From Paraburkholderia phenazinium (GTDB taxonomy: Bacteria; Pseudomonadota; Gammaproteobacteria; Burkholderiales; Burkholderiaceae), in assembly GCF_900142845.1 (NCBI RefSeq), contig NZ_FSRU01000001.1, forward strand, positions 1,302,001 through 1,366,000: a stretch of 64,000 bases of DNA. Direction: 5' to 3'. Shown piece by piece: positions 18,382-26,758 of this stretch. The notes beneath the pieces were generated by a model. The model was not told the origin of the DNA. It was given only the letters and a program-made list of their open reading frames with translations, and did not search any database. Numbering within the stretch: the stretch's first letter is position 1; each line of letters starts with the position of its first letter. The translations under genes and the position numbers were made by a program.

Positions 18382-18484
18382 GGGGGTACGGGAGTAGGGC
18401 GGGTGGATGGCGACGGGCCGCCGCAGTCCCATCGGATAAAATACCGCCCGTCATGCCACTTCCCGAACCCACGGAGTATTTTCA

Positions 18485-18817
18485 GTGATTCAACCGAGCA
18501 ACATATTCAAGGACAACCTCGCCCAACTGCCTTCCATCGACGGTATCGAGCGTATCGATCTGGTCGACGGCAAGGGCGCCGTCGTGGCCAGCATCGAGAA
18601 CAAGCCGGGTAAGCAGGGCTCGCTGGCGGTGTACCACTATCTGCAGCAAAGCTTCGGCACGCTCGACGCCAAGGCGGCCGAACACGGCCTCGCCGTGTTC
18701 GCCGAGCATACGGCCGACGCGCGCAATCGTCCGGGGGCCCACCCGAATGTCGACCATCTGCTCGCGATCGTGGCCGGTGGGCCCGCGCTGCGCATCGAGG
18801 TTGTTGCGGCTGCCTGA
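18485..18817 (+). CDS. DUF2322 family protein
   Basis: A 110-residue soluble protein that matches small conserved proteins labelled DUF2322 in beta- and gammaproteobacteria. It contains SIDGIERIDLVDGKGAVVAS near the N-terminus and HPNVDHLLAIVAGGPALRIE near the C-terminus. No signal peptide or membrane segment is present. The GTG start is supported by GGAG about 9 bases upstream. Its function is unknown. No terminator was found directly after it; a HEPN-like gene on the opposite strand begins 26 bases away. Confidence 0.75.
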   Translation: MIQPSNIFKDNLAQLPSIDGIERIDLVDGKGAVVASIENKPGKQGSLAVYHYLQQSFGTLDAKAAEHGLAVFAEHTADARNRPGAHPNVDHLLAIVAGGPALRIEVVAAA

Positions 18818-18843
18818 GCGCGGTGCGATTCGCACGCCGGCAC

Positions 18844-20718
18844 TCAGGGAAGTGCGGCCGCAGCATCCCTGCTGGCCAGCAACACGGCCAGGGCCGTGTT
18901 CTGGTTTGCCTTGAGTTCTTTGCTTATCTGACCAAGCGCATGCTGCTGCCGGTCGAAGAACTCACGGGGACTGCGCAAGGTCGGGTGCCGGTGGAATGCG
19001 TCGAGGAACGCCGACAGGACGGTCTTCAGGTAAAACTCCAGGTTCGCGCAGAGCAGCGTCGCATCGACCACACGCTGCGCGCTGTGCACGATATCGCAGC
19101 GTGCCCGGTAGATTCTCTGGACGTGCCAGCGTAGCCGCCTTTCGTGATTGTTCAGCGCATCGGCGACTTTCTGGTGGGTTGAAATCATGGCGAGGAATCG
19201 CCGCGTTCGGAACCAGATGAAAGGACGCGCCTTGCACGCATCTTCGACCGCGCGCCTCATGGCACCGTCCTGCAGGAGGGCATGAAACGACGACAAGCCC
19301 ATGCTACCCAGTTCCAGCGGCTCGTTCGCGGCGTTGCGCAGATCGATCTTGAGATCGACCAGCGCCGAGCGTAGCGCCACAAGGTGCTTGGGGAGATAGG
19401 ACATGGCCACGGTTGGCGCCAGCGAGTTTTCAACACCGTCGCCGATGCCGCCACCACCACCGCCAATACCCTTGACCAGGAATTCTACGGCCGTCCACCA
19501 GTTGACCAGCTTGTTCTCGAAATTAGACGTCTCGGCACCCACCCGATACAGCCTGAATGTCGAATAGATGCGGTCTTTTGCGTCCGCGGAAAGCGTTCCG
19601 CTGCCGACCAGTTCCTGCAGGCGGCGCATGAACTCCTCCAACTGCTCAGCGGTAAGAGACGAATCCGGATTCGGAACCGTGCCGGGTAGCGGCAGCAGCA
19701 TGTGCCTGTCCGCCTTCGCCAACAGGAAACTGTTAGAGAGTTGGACGTTCTTCCGCTCATAGTCGTAGCGGACCACGTCGAGGACCTGACCGATGCGGTC
19801 CCCTGCGAGCGAACCCGCCATGCGGCCGTCCTGCGCGTGCGCAGTCGTTGTAGCGAACAGCCGTCCGCCGCGAACCGACGCATAGCGACGGACATAGTTG
19901 CTCGATTTCGGCCCGATCTCCGGGGGCTGCGTGCTGAATTCAATGTCACCCACGCGCGCGGGGAAGTGATCGGGCTTGCTGACGTTACTGATCGAAAACG
20001 TCACCGTGTAGGGCTTCGGCTGTGCCCCAAGGCGCTGGAACACCTCGTCAAGCGCTTTGCTGAATACGTATGCCGATGGTTCTGCCGCCTTCTCAACGGT
20101 GGGCAGCAACATGAGGCGATACAGCATGAAGAGCGATTCAAAACTCCAGCCCCGATTAATCAGTGTACTCAACAACGTTGATGTCACGTTTTCGATTTCG
20201 CCGAGTTTTGTCTCGATGTTTTCAAGTTCAGCAGGGTCGCCCTGCACGGATAGCTCACGCTCCAGCCATGACACGCAACGGGCGATGAAATGGTCGTCGA
20301 GCGCCTTTTCCAGTTCTCTTCCAAAGGCGTCGATCAGCGAATGATGTTTGCCAAGTGCGGCGCCCCAAGCCTTCAGCACCTTCGACTCATCTGCGTCCTG
20401 ACTGCTTTGCTTTGGTTTTGCTTCCGTCAGAATGGAAACGAGGTGGCTGGCCGACGCGCGAAATGCATCGTCCGACATGATGATGCGGTCGGTGAGGATT
20501 TCTACCGCCTCGGCCGTCACCCTGCCGACATCGCTTTCGTTTGCATGCCCACCGTCGACCATGCGGAGCAGTTCACGTACGATGTTCAACGGGTTCATTG
20601 CGCGCACACGAAACGCATCCAGCGACGCCTCATGGACGAGGTTAAACCAGCACTCGCAAAAGAAGTGTTGACGTGCTGTCAGGCCATGCTGCTGCACGAT
20701 CCGCTGATCAATTCGCAT
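18844..20718 (-). CDS. Large protein with C-terminal HEPN-like domain, function unknown
   Basis: A 624-residue protein that I do not recognise as a whole. The N-terminal two-thirds are mostly helical with no known motif and a Gly-rich linker (GIGGGGGGIGDG, ~425-436). Near residues 560-570 the sequence RIYRARCDIVHSAQ fits the Rx4-6H signature of HEPN ribonucleases (R, four residues, H), and the surrounding helices resemble ApeA/Apea-type HEPN domains. It stands alone and its codon use appears less GC-rich than its neighbours, which suggests acquisition by transfer. HEPN proteins of this size are often anti-phage or abortive-infection factors, but that role is inference. The start is uncertain, because neither 20718 nor the internal ATG at 20601 has a ribosome binding site. 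Confidence 0.75.
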   Translation of the reverse strand: MRIDQRIVQQHGLTARQHFFCECWFNLVHEASLDAFRVRAMNPLNIVRELLRMVDGGHANESDVGRVTAEAVEILTDRIIMSDDAFRASASHLVSILTEAKPKQSSQDADESKVLKAWGAALGKHHSLIDAFGRELEKALDDHFIARCVSWLERELSVQGDPAELENIETKLGEIENVTSTLLSTLINRGWSFESLFMLYRLMLLPTVEKAAEPSAYVFSKALDEVFQRLGAQPKPYTVTFSISNVSKPDHFPARVGDIEFSTQPPEIGPKSSNYVRRYASVRGGRLFATTTAHAQDGRMAGSLAGDRIGQVLDVVRYDYERKNVQLSNSFLLAKADRHMLLPLPGTVPNPDSSLTAEQLEEFMRRLQELVGSGTLSADAKDRIYSTFRLYRVGAETSNFENKLVNWWTAVEFLVKGIGGGGGGIGDGVENSLAPTVAMSYLPKHLVALRSALVDLKIDLRNAANEPLELGSMGLSSFHALLQDGAMRRAVEDACKARPFIWFRTRRFLAMISTHQKVADALNNHERRLRWHVQRIYRARCDIVHSAQRVVDATLLCANLEFYLKTVLSAFLDAFHRHPTLRSPREFFDRQQHALGQISKELKANQNTALAVLLASRDAAAALP

Positions 20719-20722
20719 CGAC

Positions 20723-20751
20723 TTGCCGCCAGGAAGGAAAGAAGTTATTCT
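20723..20751 (+). promoter_or_regulatory. Possible sigma-70 promoter of an orphan transcript
   Basis: TTGCCG at 20723-20728 and TATTCT at 20746-20751 are separated by 17 bases. This resembles a weak sigma-70 promoter firing away from the HEPN-like gene, toward the terminator at 20851-20882. Confidence 0.25.
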
Positions 20752-20757
20752 AGCGGC

Positions 20758-20882
20758 TCAGTCGACTGATGATAGTTGGCAACGAAAAAAAGGGGTCAGG
20801 GCTTGTTGGCCTGGACGTGTTCCGCAGCATTCTCCGCCCCGCCTATGTAACGGTCCGCTCAACGAGCGGACCGTTTTTTTTT
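20758..20882 (+). ncRNA. Candidate small RNA ending in a strong intrinsic terminator
   Basis: This ~125-base stretch holds no credible protein gene, starts just after a promoter-like pair and ends at the best intrinsic terminator of the window. No plus-strand gene lies upstream for more than 1.9 kb, so the terminator needs an explanation. A small RNA is one; a vestige of a transcription unit broken by insertion of the HEPN-like gene is another. Confidence 0.25.
20851..20882 (+). terminator. Strong Rho-independent terminator
   Basis: A perfect 10-bp GC-rich stem (CGGTCCGCTC / GAGCGGACCG) with a 3-base loop is followed directly by a run of nine T on the plus strand. The T-run is on one side only, so it ends a plus-strand transcript. 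Confidence 0.85.
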
Positions 20883-21000
20883 GTGGTCGGAATGGTGGAC
20901 GGAGGAGTCCTCTGTAAAAGCGCTCTTAACCGAGAGGGCTCAGACGAGGGGCTCTCGCTACGAAACCTTTTCGCAGCGCGTGGATCCGCAAGGCGTCGTC

Positions 21001-21894
21001 TCACGAACCCACGTAATACCCAGGCTGGTCGATATCGTCCAGAAGCCCGGGACCGGTCGGCCGCCAACCCAGCGCGTCGCGCGTCCATTGACTGGAGGCC
21101 GGCACGTCCATGGTCGTGAATATGCCGAACCAGCCGAAGTGTTCGTGCACCTCCTCGGGCCGCTTGCTCACCACCGGCAGGTTCAGGCGATGCCCGATCA
21201 CGGTGGCGATCTCCTTGAACGGCACGCCCTGTTCGCCGACCGCGTGATAGCGGGCACCCGTGGTGCCCTTTTCAAGCGCCAGCCGGTAGATCGCTGCAGC
21301 ATCGAAGCGATGAACGCCAGGCCAGCGGTTTAGTCCGTCACCCACATAGGCCGACACGCCTTTCTCGCGCGCGATGGCAATGAGCCTCGGAATGAAGCCG
21401 TGGTCGCCCTCGCCGTGCACCGAGGGAGCGAGACGTACCGCGCAGGTACGCAAGCCGCGCGCCGCCAGTTCGGTCGCGGCCACTTCCGGATCGCGCGGAA
21501 ATGCGGGGTTGGGTGCACGCACATCTTCCTCGTACGCGAGACGGCCCGGCGCCAGCAGCGCGACGCCGGAGGTGACGATCAGCGGCCGCTCGGAGCCTTC
21601 GAGCGCGGCGCCGATGGCATCGAGTGCGCGCCGTTCCGTCGCGCTGTTTTCGGCGAACTTCGTGAAATCGTGGTTGAAAGCCGTATGGATGACGCCGTCC
21701 ACCGCGAGCACGCCGCGGCGCAGGCTGTCGAGCTCTTCGAGCGAACCGCGCTGGACGTCCGCACCTGCCGCGGCAAGCGCGGCGGCTCCCGCATCCGAGC
21801 GCGCCAGACCGAGCACCTGGTGCCCCGCACCGATCAGTTCCTTGACGACCGCAGTGCCGACGAAGCCGGTTGCGCCAGTAACGAATACACGCAT
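21001..21894 (-). CDS. NAD(P)-binding SDR-family epimerase/reductase
   Basis: A 297-residue atypical (extended) short-chain dehydrogenase. The N-terminal Rossmann motif is GATGFVGTAV directly after the start. It has the serine region SGVALLAPG but no standard YxxxK could be placed, as is common in NmrA/atypical SDRs. The C-terminal half contains GDGLNRWPGVHRFDAAAIYR, typical of SDRs of the DUF1731/NAD-dependent epimerase type. The ATG at 21894 has a GGAGG ribosome binding site; a longer frame to 21939 lacks one. It is divergent from the MmyB-like regulator, which probably controls it. The substrate is unknown. Confidence 0.85.
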   Translation of the reverse strand: MRVFVTGATGFVGTAVVKELIGAGHQVLGLARSDAGAAALAAAGADVQRGSLEELDSLRRGVLAVDGVIHTAFNHDFTKFAENSATERRALDAIGAALEGSERPLIVTSGVALLAPGRLAYEEDVRAPNPAFPRDPEVAATELAARGLRTCAVRLAPSVHGEGDHGFIPRLIAIAREKGVSAYVGDGLNRWPGVHRFDAAAIYRLALEKGTTGARYHAVGEQGVPFKEIATVIGHRLNLPVVSKRPEEVHEHFGWFGIFTTMDVPASSQWTRDALGWRPTGPGLLDDIDQPGYYVGS

Positions 21895-21995
21895 GCAAAC
21901 CTCCAGATCAACGATGAATGGAGGCGACTGTGGGCGCATAATCTATCAGGGTAAAGTAGTGACGTTACACGGGTATACCGACTAACAGGATCAGC

Positions 21996-22835
21996 ATGCC
22001 GGCCGCCAACGACAATCCGCTTGGAACCTACCTCAAGGACCGCCGCACGAAACTGGACCCTGCCGCTTTCGGCATTGAGTTGACGCGCCGGCGCACACCC
22101 GGGCTGCGGCGTGAGGAAGTGGCGCAGCGCGCCAACGTCAGCGCGACCTGGTACACGTGGCTCGAACAGGGCCGCGGCGGGGCGCCTTCGGCTGACGTAC
22201 TGGAGCGCATCGCCCGCGCTTTGATGCTGACGGATGTCGAGCGCGAGCATCTGTTCCTGCTGGGTCTCGGCCGGCCGCCGGATGTCCGCTATCAGGCAAG
22301 CGAAGGCGTGTCGCCACGGCTGCAGCGCGTGCTCGATGCGTTGGCGTTCAGCCCGGCCGTCGTGAAGACCGCTACGTGGGATATCGTGGCCTGGAATCGC
22401 GCGGCCGCCGCCGTGCTGACCGACTACGGCGCGCTGCCGCCGTCGCAACGCAACGCCTTGCGCATGGTGTTCTGCGACCCTCGCGTGCGCGCCGCGCAGC
22501 CCGATTGGGAGCACGCTGCGCGCTTCGTGGTGGGGGCGTTCCGGGTGGATGTCGCGCGCGCCGGGGCTTCGAGCCAGGTCGCCGAGCTGGTCGACGAACT
22601 GTCCGCGTTGAGCCCCGAGTTCGTGGCGCTGTGGCGCGACAATGATGTCCGTGCTCACGGCGAGGGCGTCAAGCATCTGCGGCATCCGATCGTTGGGTCG
22701 ATCGCATTCGAGTATTCGAACTTCGCCGTCGACGGCCGGCCCGATCTCAGCCTGGTGATCTACAACCCGGCCACGCCGGCCGATGTCGCGCTGGTCCGAT
22801 CGTTGACTGAAACCCGGGCCGTCGCGTTGGGGTGA
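21996..22835 (+). CDS. XRE-family regulator with MmyB-like ligand-binding domain
   Basis: A 279-residue transcription factor. The N-terminal helix-turn-helix of XRE type starts at LGTYLKDRRTKLDP and includes TPGLRREEVAQRANVSATWY. The C-terminal ~170 residues match the MmyB-like ligand-binding domain (TWDIVAWNRAAAAVLTDYG, then WRDNDVRAHGEGVKHLRHP), which is related to PAS folds and often binds fatty-acid-like ligands. It is transcribed divergently from the SDR gene with a ~100-base shared promoter region. This arrangement is typical for such regulators controlling the neighbouring oxidoreductase. Confidence 0.9.
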   Translation: MPAANDNPLGTYLKDRRTKLDPAAFGIELTRRRTPGLRREEVAQRANVSATWYTWLEQGRGGAPSADVLERIARALMLTDVEREHLFLLGLGRPPDVRYQASEGVSPRLQRVLDALAFSPAVVKTATWDIVAWNRAAAAVLTDYGALPPSQRNALRMVFCDPRVRAAQPDWEHAARFVVGAFRVDVARAGASSQVAELVDELSALSPEFVALWRDNDVRAHGEGVKHLRHPIVGSIAFEYSNFAVDGRPDLSLVIYNPATPADVALVRSLTETRAVALG

Positions 22836-22913
22836 TTCGCCCCGTCGTCCCTTTGGGCGCCTTCACCGCCTGCCAAGGCAAGCGCAACGGCAAGCAAGCG
22901 CAATGACAACGGC

Positions 22914-23771
22914 TCAGGCAGGAAAATCCGTGGACGCCGACAACGCCTTCCACGTTTCCGTCTCCTGCGTGACGTAGGCATTCTTGTCGGCGATCGCCTT
23001 CAGCGTATCGGTGCCCAGCGGCAAACGCAGCGGCGGGGTGGGGGCGTCGACCAGTTCGAGCATGGCTTGCGCCAGCTTCTCGGGATTGCCCGGCTGGTTG
23101 TGGTTCATCTCGACCGCTCTGCGGCGCACGTTACCCGAGGTCGCGTCGTAGTCCGCGATGATTTCCTTGGCGACCATCAGCGAAGACGCGTCGAGGAAGT
23201 CCGTGCGGAAGTATCCCGGCTCCACCACCGTTGCATGGATACCGAGCGGCGCCAGTTCTCCGCGCAATGCCTCAGTCAAACCTTCCACCGCAAACTTCGT
23301 GGAACTGTAGGCGCCGAATCCGGCGGCTGCCCGATACCCCCCGATCGACGACATGTTGATCACGTGACCGGCTCGCTGCGAACGCAGCGTCGGCAACACG
23401 GCGCGCGTGATATTCAGGAGACCGAACACGTTGGTGTCGTACATGCGGCGCACGTCGGCGTCGCTGGATTCCTCGATGGCGCCCAGCAAGCCGAAGCCCG
23501 CGTTGTTCACCAGCACGTCGATCCGGCCGAATTTTTCGAGTGCGGCTTGCACCGCGGCCTTCGCCTGGGCTTCGTCCGTCACATCCAGTGCCACGGGCAA
23601 CAGCGCCGGCGAATTGCCGAGACGCTCCGCGATCGCCGCGACGTTGCGACCGGCCGCGACCACCGCATTGCCGTCGGCGAGCGCCGCCTCGGCGATCAGC
23701 GCGCCCAGACCGCGCGATGCGCCGGTGATGAACCAGACCCGTTTGAAACCACTTTTTGTGACATCGACCAT
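22914..23771 (-). CDS. Classical short-chain dehydrogenase/reductase
   Basis: A 285-residue classical SDR oxidoreductase. Motifs: the cofactor loop TGASRGLG, the NNAG structural motif (VLVNNAGFG), the catalytic serine in INMSSIGGY and the active-site YSSTK (tyrosine and lysine of YxxxK). The R in VVAAGRN after beta strand 2 suggests a preference for NADP(H). The ATG at 23771 is preceded by AGGAG, whereas the longer frame to 23831 lacks a ribosome binding site. It is divergent from a LysR regulator. The substrate is unknown. Confidence 0.9.
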   Translation of the reverse strand: MVDVTKSGFKRVWFITGASRGLGALIAEAALADGNAVVAAGRNVAAIAERLGNSPALLPVALDVTDEAQAKAAVQAALEKFGRIDVLVNNAGFGLLGAIEESSDADVRRMYDTNVFGLLNITRAVLPTLRSQRAGHVINMSSIGGYRAAAGFGAYSSTKFAVEGLTEALRGELAPLGIHATVVEPGYFRTDFLDASSLMVAKEIIADYDATSGNVRRRAVEMNHNQPGNPEKLAQAMLELVDAPTPPLRLPLGTDTLKAIADKNAYVTQETETWKALSASTDFPA

Positions 23772-23888
23772 GATGTTGCTCCTGCGCTTGGGGTGGAAGT
23801 GAACGAATGATAGAAGCCAGGATTGACACAAACTAGGCGTCGATTGGTAGACTGATAATCAACTTTTATTTGCGAATCCGAGGCGGTC

Positions 23889-24842
23889 ATGAACGAAGTT
23901 CGCGCGATTACGATATTCGTCCGGGCCGCGACGCTGGGAAGCCTGCGCAAGGCCGCGGTGGATCAGGGCATCTCACCGCAGGCGGCGAGCCACGCGGTGA
24001 TGCAACTGGAGAAGGAACTGGGCGTCCGGTTATTCCACCGGACCACGCGCAAGCTGAGTCTGACGGAGGAGGGGCAGCGTTTGCTAGATAATGTGCAGCC
24101 CGCATTGGCTACGCTTTCTTTCGCGCTCGACGACGCGCGCCGCTCGAAAGAGGAGATCGCGGGGCCGCTGCGAGTGAACGCGCCGAGGGCCATGAGCCGC
24201 TCGCTGCTGTGGCCATTCTTCCTGGAGTTCTCGGCCTTGCATCCGAACGTGCACCTTGATGTGCAGTTCGACGATCACTTTACGGATCTGGTCGGCGAGC
24301 GCGCCGATGTCGGTTTTCGCGGCGGTTCGCCGCCCTCGGGCGGCACGATTGCACGCAAGCTGTTGCCGATTCAACTGATCGTCTGTGCGTCGCCGGCCTA
24401 TATCGAGCGCCATGGCGCGCCGCAAACCATCGAGGAACTGGATGGGCACCGCTGCACGGGGTACCGGCGCGCGAATACGGGCAAGCAGGCGCCGTGGGAG
24501 TTTCTCATCGGCGACGAAATCGTCTATCGCGACATGGCGACAACCCTTTGCATCAACGACACCGATGCGGAGACCGAAGCCGTGCTCGCCGGACTCGCGG
24601 TCGGTCAACTGGGAAGCTTCTCGGCGACTTCGCCTATCCGCAGCGGCCGGCTTGTGCCGTTGCTGCTCCAGCATGTCACGCAGCGTGAGGGTTTTTATAT
24701 CTACTATCGGCATCGCACCGAGCAGCCGCTGCGGGTGAGGACGTTCATCGACTTCATGGTGGCGCGTATCGCGGACAACCGGAGTTTCTTTTTCGAGCCG
24801 TCGGAGCTTCGTGCGGCAGGCGGCGTGCGTCGGGTTCGATGA
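23889..24842 (+). CDS. LysR-family transcriptional regulator
   Basis: A 317-residue LysR regulator. The N-terminal winged helix (AITIFVRAATLGSLRKAAVD, QAASHAVMQLEKELGVRLFH) is followed by a substrate-binding domain starting at GPLRVNAPRAMSR. It belongs to the DsdA/CrgA-like subgroup by its pattern (RADVGFRGG, IARKLLPIQLIVCASPAY). It is divergent from the classical SDR gene with ~117 bases between, so it probably regulates that enzyme. A TTGACA at 23823-23828 lies in the intergenic region. It has an unusually long basic C-terminus. Confidence 0.9.
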   Translation: MNEVRAITIFVRAATLGSLRKAAVDQGISPQAASHAVMQLEKELGVRLFHRTTRKLSLTEEGQRLLDNVQPALATLSFALDDARRSKEEIAGPLRVNAPRAMSRSLLWPFFLEFSALHPNVHLDVQFDDHFTDLVGERADVGFRGGSPPSGGTIARKLLPIQLIVCASPAYIERHGAPQTIEELDGHRCTGYRRANTGKQAPWEFLIGDEIVYRDMATTLCINDTDAETEAVLAGLAVGQLGSFSATSPIRSGRLVPLLLQHVTQREGFYIYYRHRTEQPLRVRTFIDFMVARIADNRSFFFEPSELRAAGGVRRVR

Positions 24843-24958
24843 ATCTCCCGGACCGTGACTCTATCCGGGAGGTCCCGTTTGATGGGTTTTTGATGGATTT
24901 GATGGTGACGCAGGGCCCCGGTGAAGCGCTATGCTTGATCGAACGGAGACACCACACC

Positions 24959-26152
24959 ATGAAACACAACGATCCGCGCTCAGGCGCAAAACCCTCGCAC
25001 TGGTATCGCGAGCAGGACTGTTCGCTCGACGATTTTCTGACCGTACTTCAATCGCGCGAGGAGGATGGCCTCCTGCGCTTTGCTGTCGACATACGCCAGC
25101 ACATTCCGGTCTACGACTGCCGCGAACTCGGTTCAGCGCTTGACGACCCGTCCCGCCGTCTCGACCTGCAAGCCGAGTGGGCGGACGTGCTCAATGACGG
25201 CGCGGGTGTGCTGGTGCTGGAGAACGCCTTCGCCGATACCGCGCCGATCGACGCTGCAACGAAAGTGTTCGAAGCCATCATTCGTGACGAGCGCGACGCT
25301 GGCGTTGCAGTGGGAGATCACTTCGCCAAGGCAGGCGCCAATGACCGGATCTGGAACGCGCAGGAAAAGCTCTGTCTGCGCGCGCCCGAGGTGTTCGCCC
25401 GCTACTACGCCAATGCTGTTCTGGTTGCCGCGGCTGAGGCGTGGTTAGGTCCATATTTTCAGGTCACTTCCCAGGTCAACGTGGTTCGGCCTGGCGGCGC
25501 GGCGCAGCAGGCGCACAGGGACTATCACCTCGGCTTTCAGAGTGCGGCCCAGTCCGAGCGCTATCCGGCCCACGTGCATGCGATGTCGCCGTTTCTCACG
25601 CTGCAGGGTGCCGTCGTACATAGCGATATGCCGGTCGAGAGCGGGCCCACCAAGCTGCTGCCGTTTTCGCAGCGCTACGCTGCGGGCTATCTCGCGTGGC
25701 GTCGTGAGGATTTTCGCAGTTACTTCGAGAGCCACTATGTGCAGTTGGCGCTCAAGAAGGGCGACGCGCTCTTCTTCAATCCCGCGCTGTTTCATGCAGC
25801 CGGTTCGAACCAGACCTCGTCGATTCAGCGCATGGCCAATCTGTTGCAGATTTCTTCGGCCTACGGACGGGCGATGGAATCGTTAAATCGCATGCGGATG
25901 TGCGAGGTGATGTATCCGGTCCTGCAGCGGAATCGCGCGTCGCAACAGATGAGCGACGCGGAGATAGACGCCGTGATCGCATCTTGCGCCGAGGGCTATC
26001 CGTTTCCCACCAATCTGGACCGGGACCCGCCTGTCGGCGGCCTTGCGCCTGAAAGCCAGCAGGAACTCTTTCGGCGCGCGCTCAGAGAGTCGTGGACCGC
26101 TGAGACGTTCATTGGCGAACTGCGTCGCCGGGACGAACGACGAGAAGCATAG
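24959..26152 (+). CDS. Phytanoyl-CoA dioxygenase (PhyH) family protein
   Basis: A ~397-residue Fe(II)/2-oxoglutarate dioxygenase-like protein. The iron ligands are visible as HRD near residues 186-188 (QQAHRDYHLGF) and H279 in ALFHAAGSN, and the 2OG-binding arginine is probably in SSIQRMANLLQ. The chosen ATG has GGAG ~11 bases upstream; the frame is open to 24839 but that part overlaps the LysR gene. The substrate is unknown. Members of this family hydroxylate many small molecules. The gene stands alone, followed by ~200 bases without features. Confidence 0.82.
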   Translation: MKHNDPRSGAKPSHWYREQDCSLDDFLTVLQSREEDGLLRFAVDIRQHIPVYDCRELGSALDDPSRRLDLQAEWADVLNDGAGVLVLENAFADTAPIDAATKVFEAIIRDERDAGVAVGDHFAKAGANDRIWNAQEKLCLRAPEVFARYYANAVLVAAAEAWLGPYFQVTSQVNVVRPGGAAQQAHRDYHLGFQSAAQSERYPAHVHAMSPFLTLQGAVVHSDMPVESGPTKLLPFSQRYAAGYLAWRREDFRSYFESHYVQLALKKGDALFFNPALFHAAGSNQTSSIQRMANLLQISSAYGRAMESLNRMRMCEVMYPVLQRNRASQQMSDAEIDAVIASCAEGYPFPTNLDRDPPVGGLAPESQQELFRRALRESWTAETFIGELRRRDERREA

Positions 26153-26354
26153 CGGCGCGGGTTAGATCATGTGATGCTCGGGCAGGCCACGGCGCCGTGC
26201 AACCCAGGGGTTTTGGCAAACCGGCGATCTTTGTGCCATCATCTCCCGGCGTTAGTCTTTTGAACGCCGCTGGGCATCAGCCACGTCATGCAGCCGATAA
26301 GTCATGACATCGACCGCAAACCCGCTATCTAGCCACTCTCTTTGAGGCGCAGCT

Positions 26355-26711
26355 ATGAAAAAGACACTCATCGCGCAACTTGTGATCGTTTCCCTGCTCG
26401 GCACGTCCGGTGCCGCATTCGCACAACAGCACAATGACGACCATCGCGGCGGTCCGCCGTCGCATGGCCGGCCTGGCCCGCGCGAAGCCGATGTCAGCCG
26501 TGACGGCGGCCCCATCCCCCACAGCGACTGGCATAAGGGCGAGCGGCTTCCGGCCGAGTATCGCGATCGCAATTACGAGGTGGACAACTGGCGCGAGCAC
26601 GGCCTGCAAGCGCCGCCGCGCGGCTACCACTGGGTCGGCGTGAACGGGGACTATGTCCTCGCCGCGGTTGCGACCGGTGTCATCGCAAGCGTGCTGCTCT
26701 CCGGGCACTAA
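26355..26711 (+). CDS. RcnB-like periplasmic protein
   Basis: A 118-residue exported protein with a clear signal peptide (KKTLIAQLVIVSLLGTSGAA, cleavage after AFA). The mature part is rich in His, Gly and Pro (HNDDHRGGPPSHGRPGP), followed by the RcnB-type core LPAEYRDRNYEVDNWREHGL and PPRGYHWVGVNGDYVLAAVA. Family members sit in the periplasm; E. coli RcnB influences nickel/cobalt homeostasis. The metal-binding appearance of the N-terminus fits, but its role here is unproven. It is followed by a hairpin terminator. Confidence 0.82.
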   Translation: MKKTLIAQLVIVSLLGTSGAAFAQQHNDDHRGGPPSHGRPGPREADVSRDGGPIPHSDWHKGERLPAEYRDRNYEVDNWREHGLQAPPRGYHWVGVNGDYVLAAVATGVIASVLLSGH

Positions 26712-26718
26712 TCCGCAG

Positions 26719-26742
26719 TGGCCGGGCATGTTTGCCCGGCCA
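26719..26742. terminator. Hairpin terminator between convergent genes
   Basis: A perfect 10-bp stem TGGCCGGGCA / TGCCCGGCCA with a 4-base loop lies between the RcnB-like gene and the convergent LysR gene. It can act in both directions; only short T-runs flank it. Confidence 0.65.
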
Positions 26743-26758
26743 TTGCGACACCGAGCGG

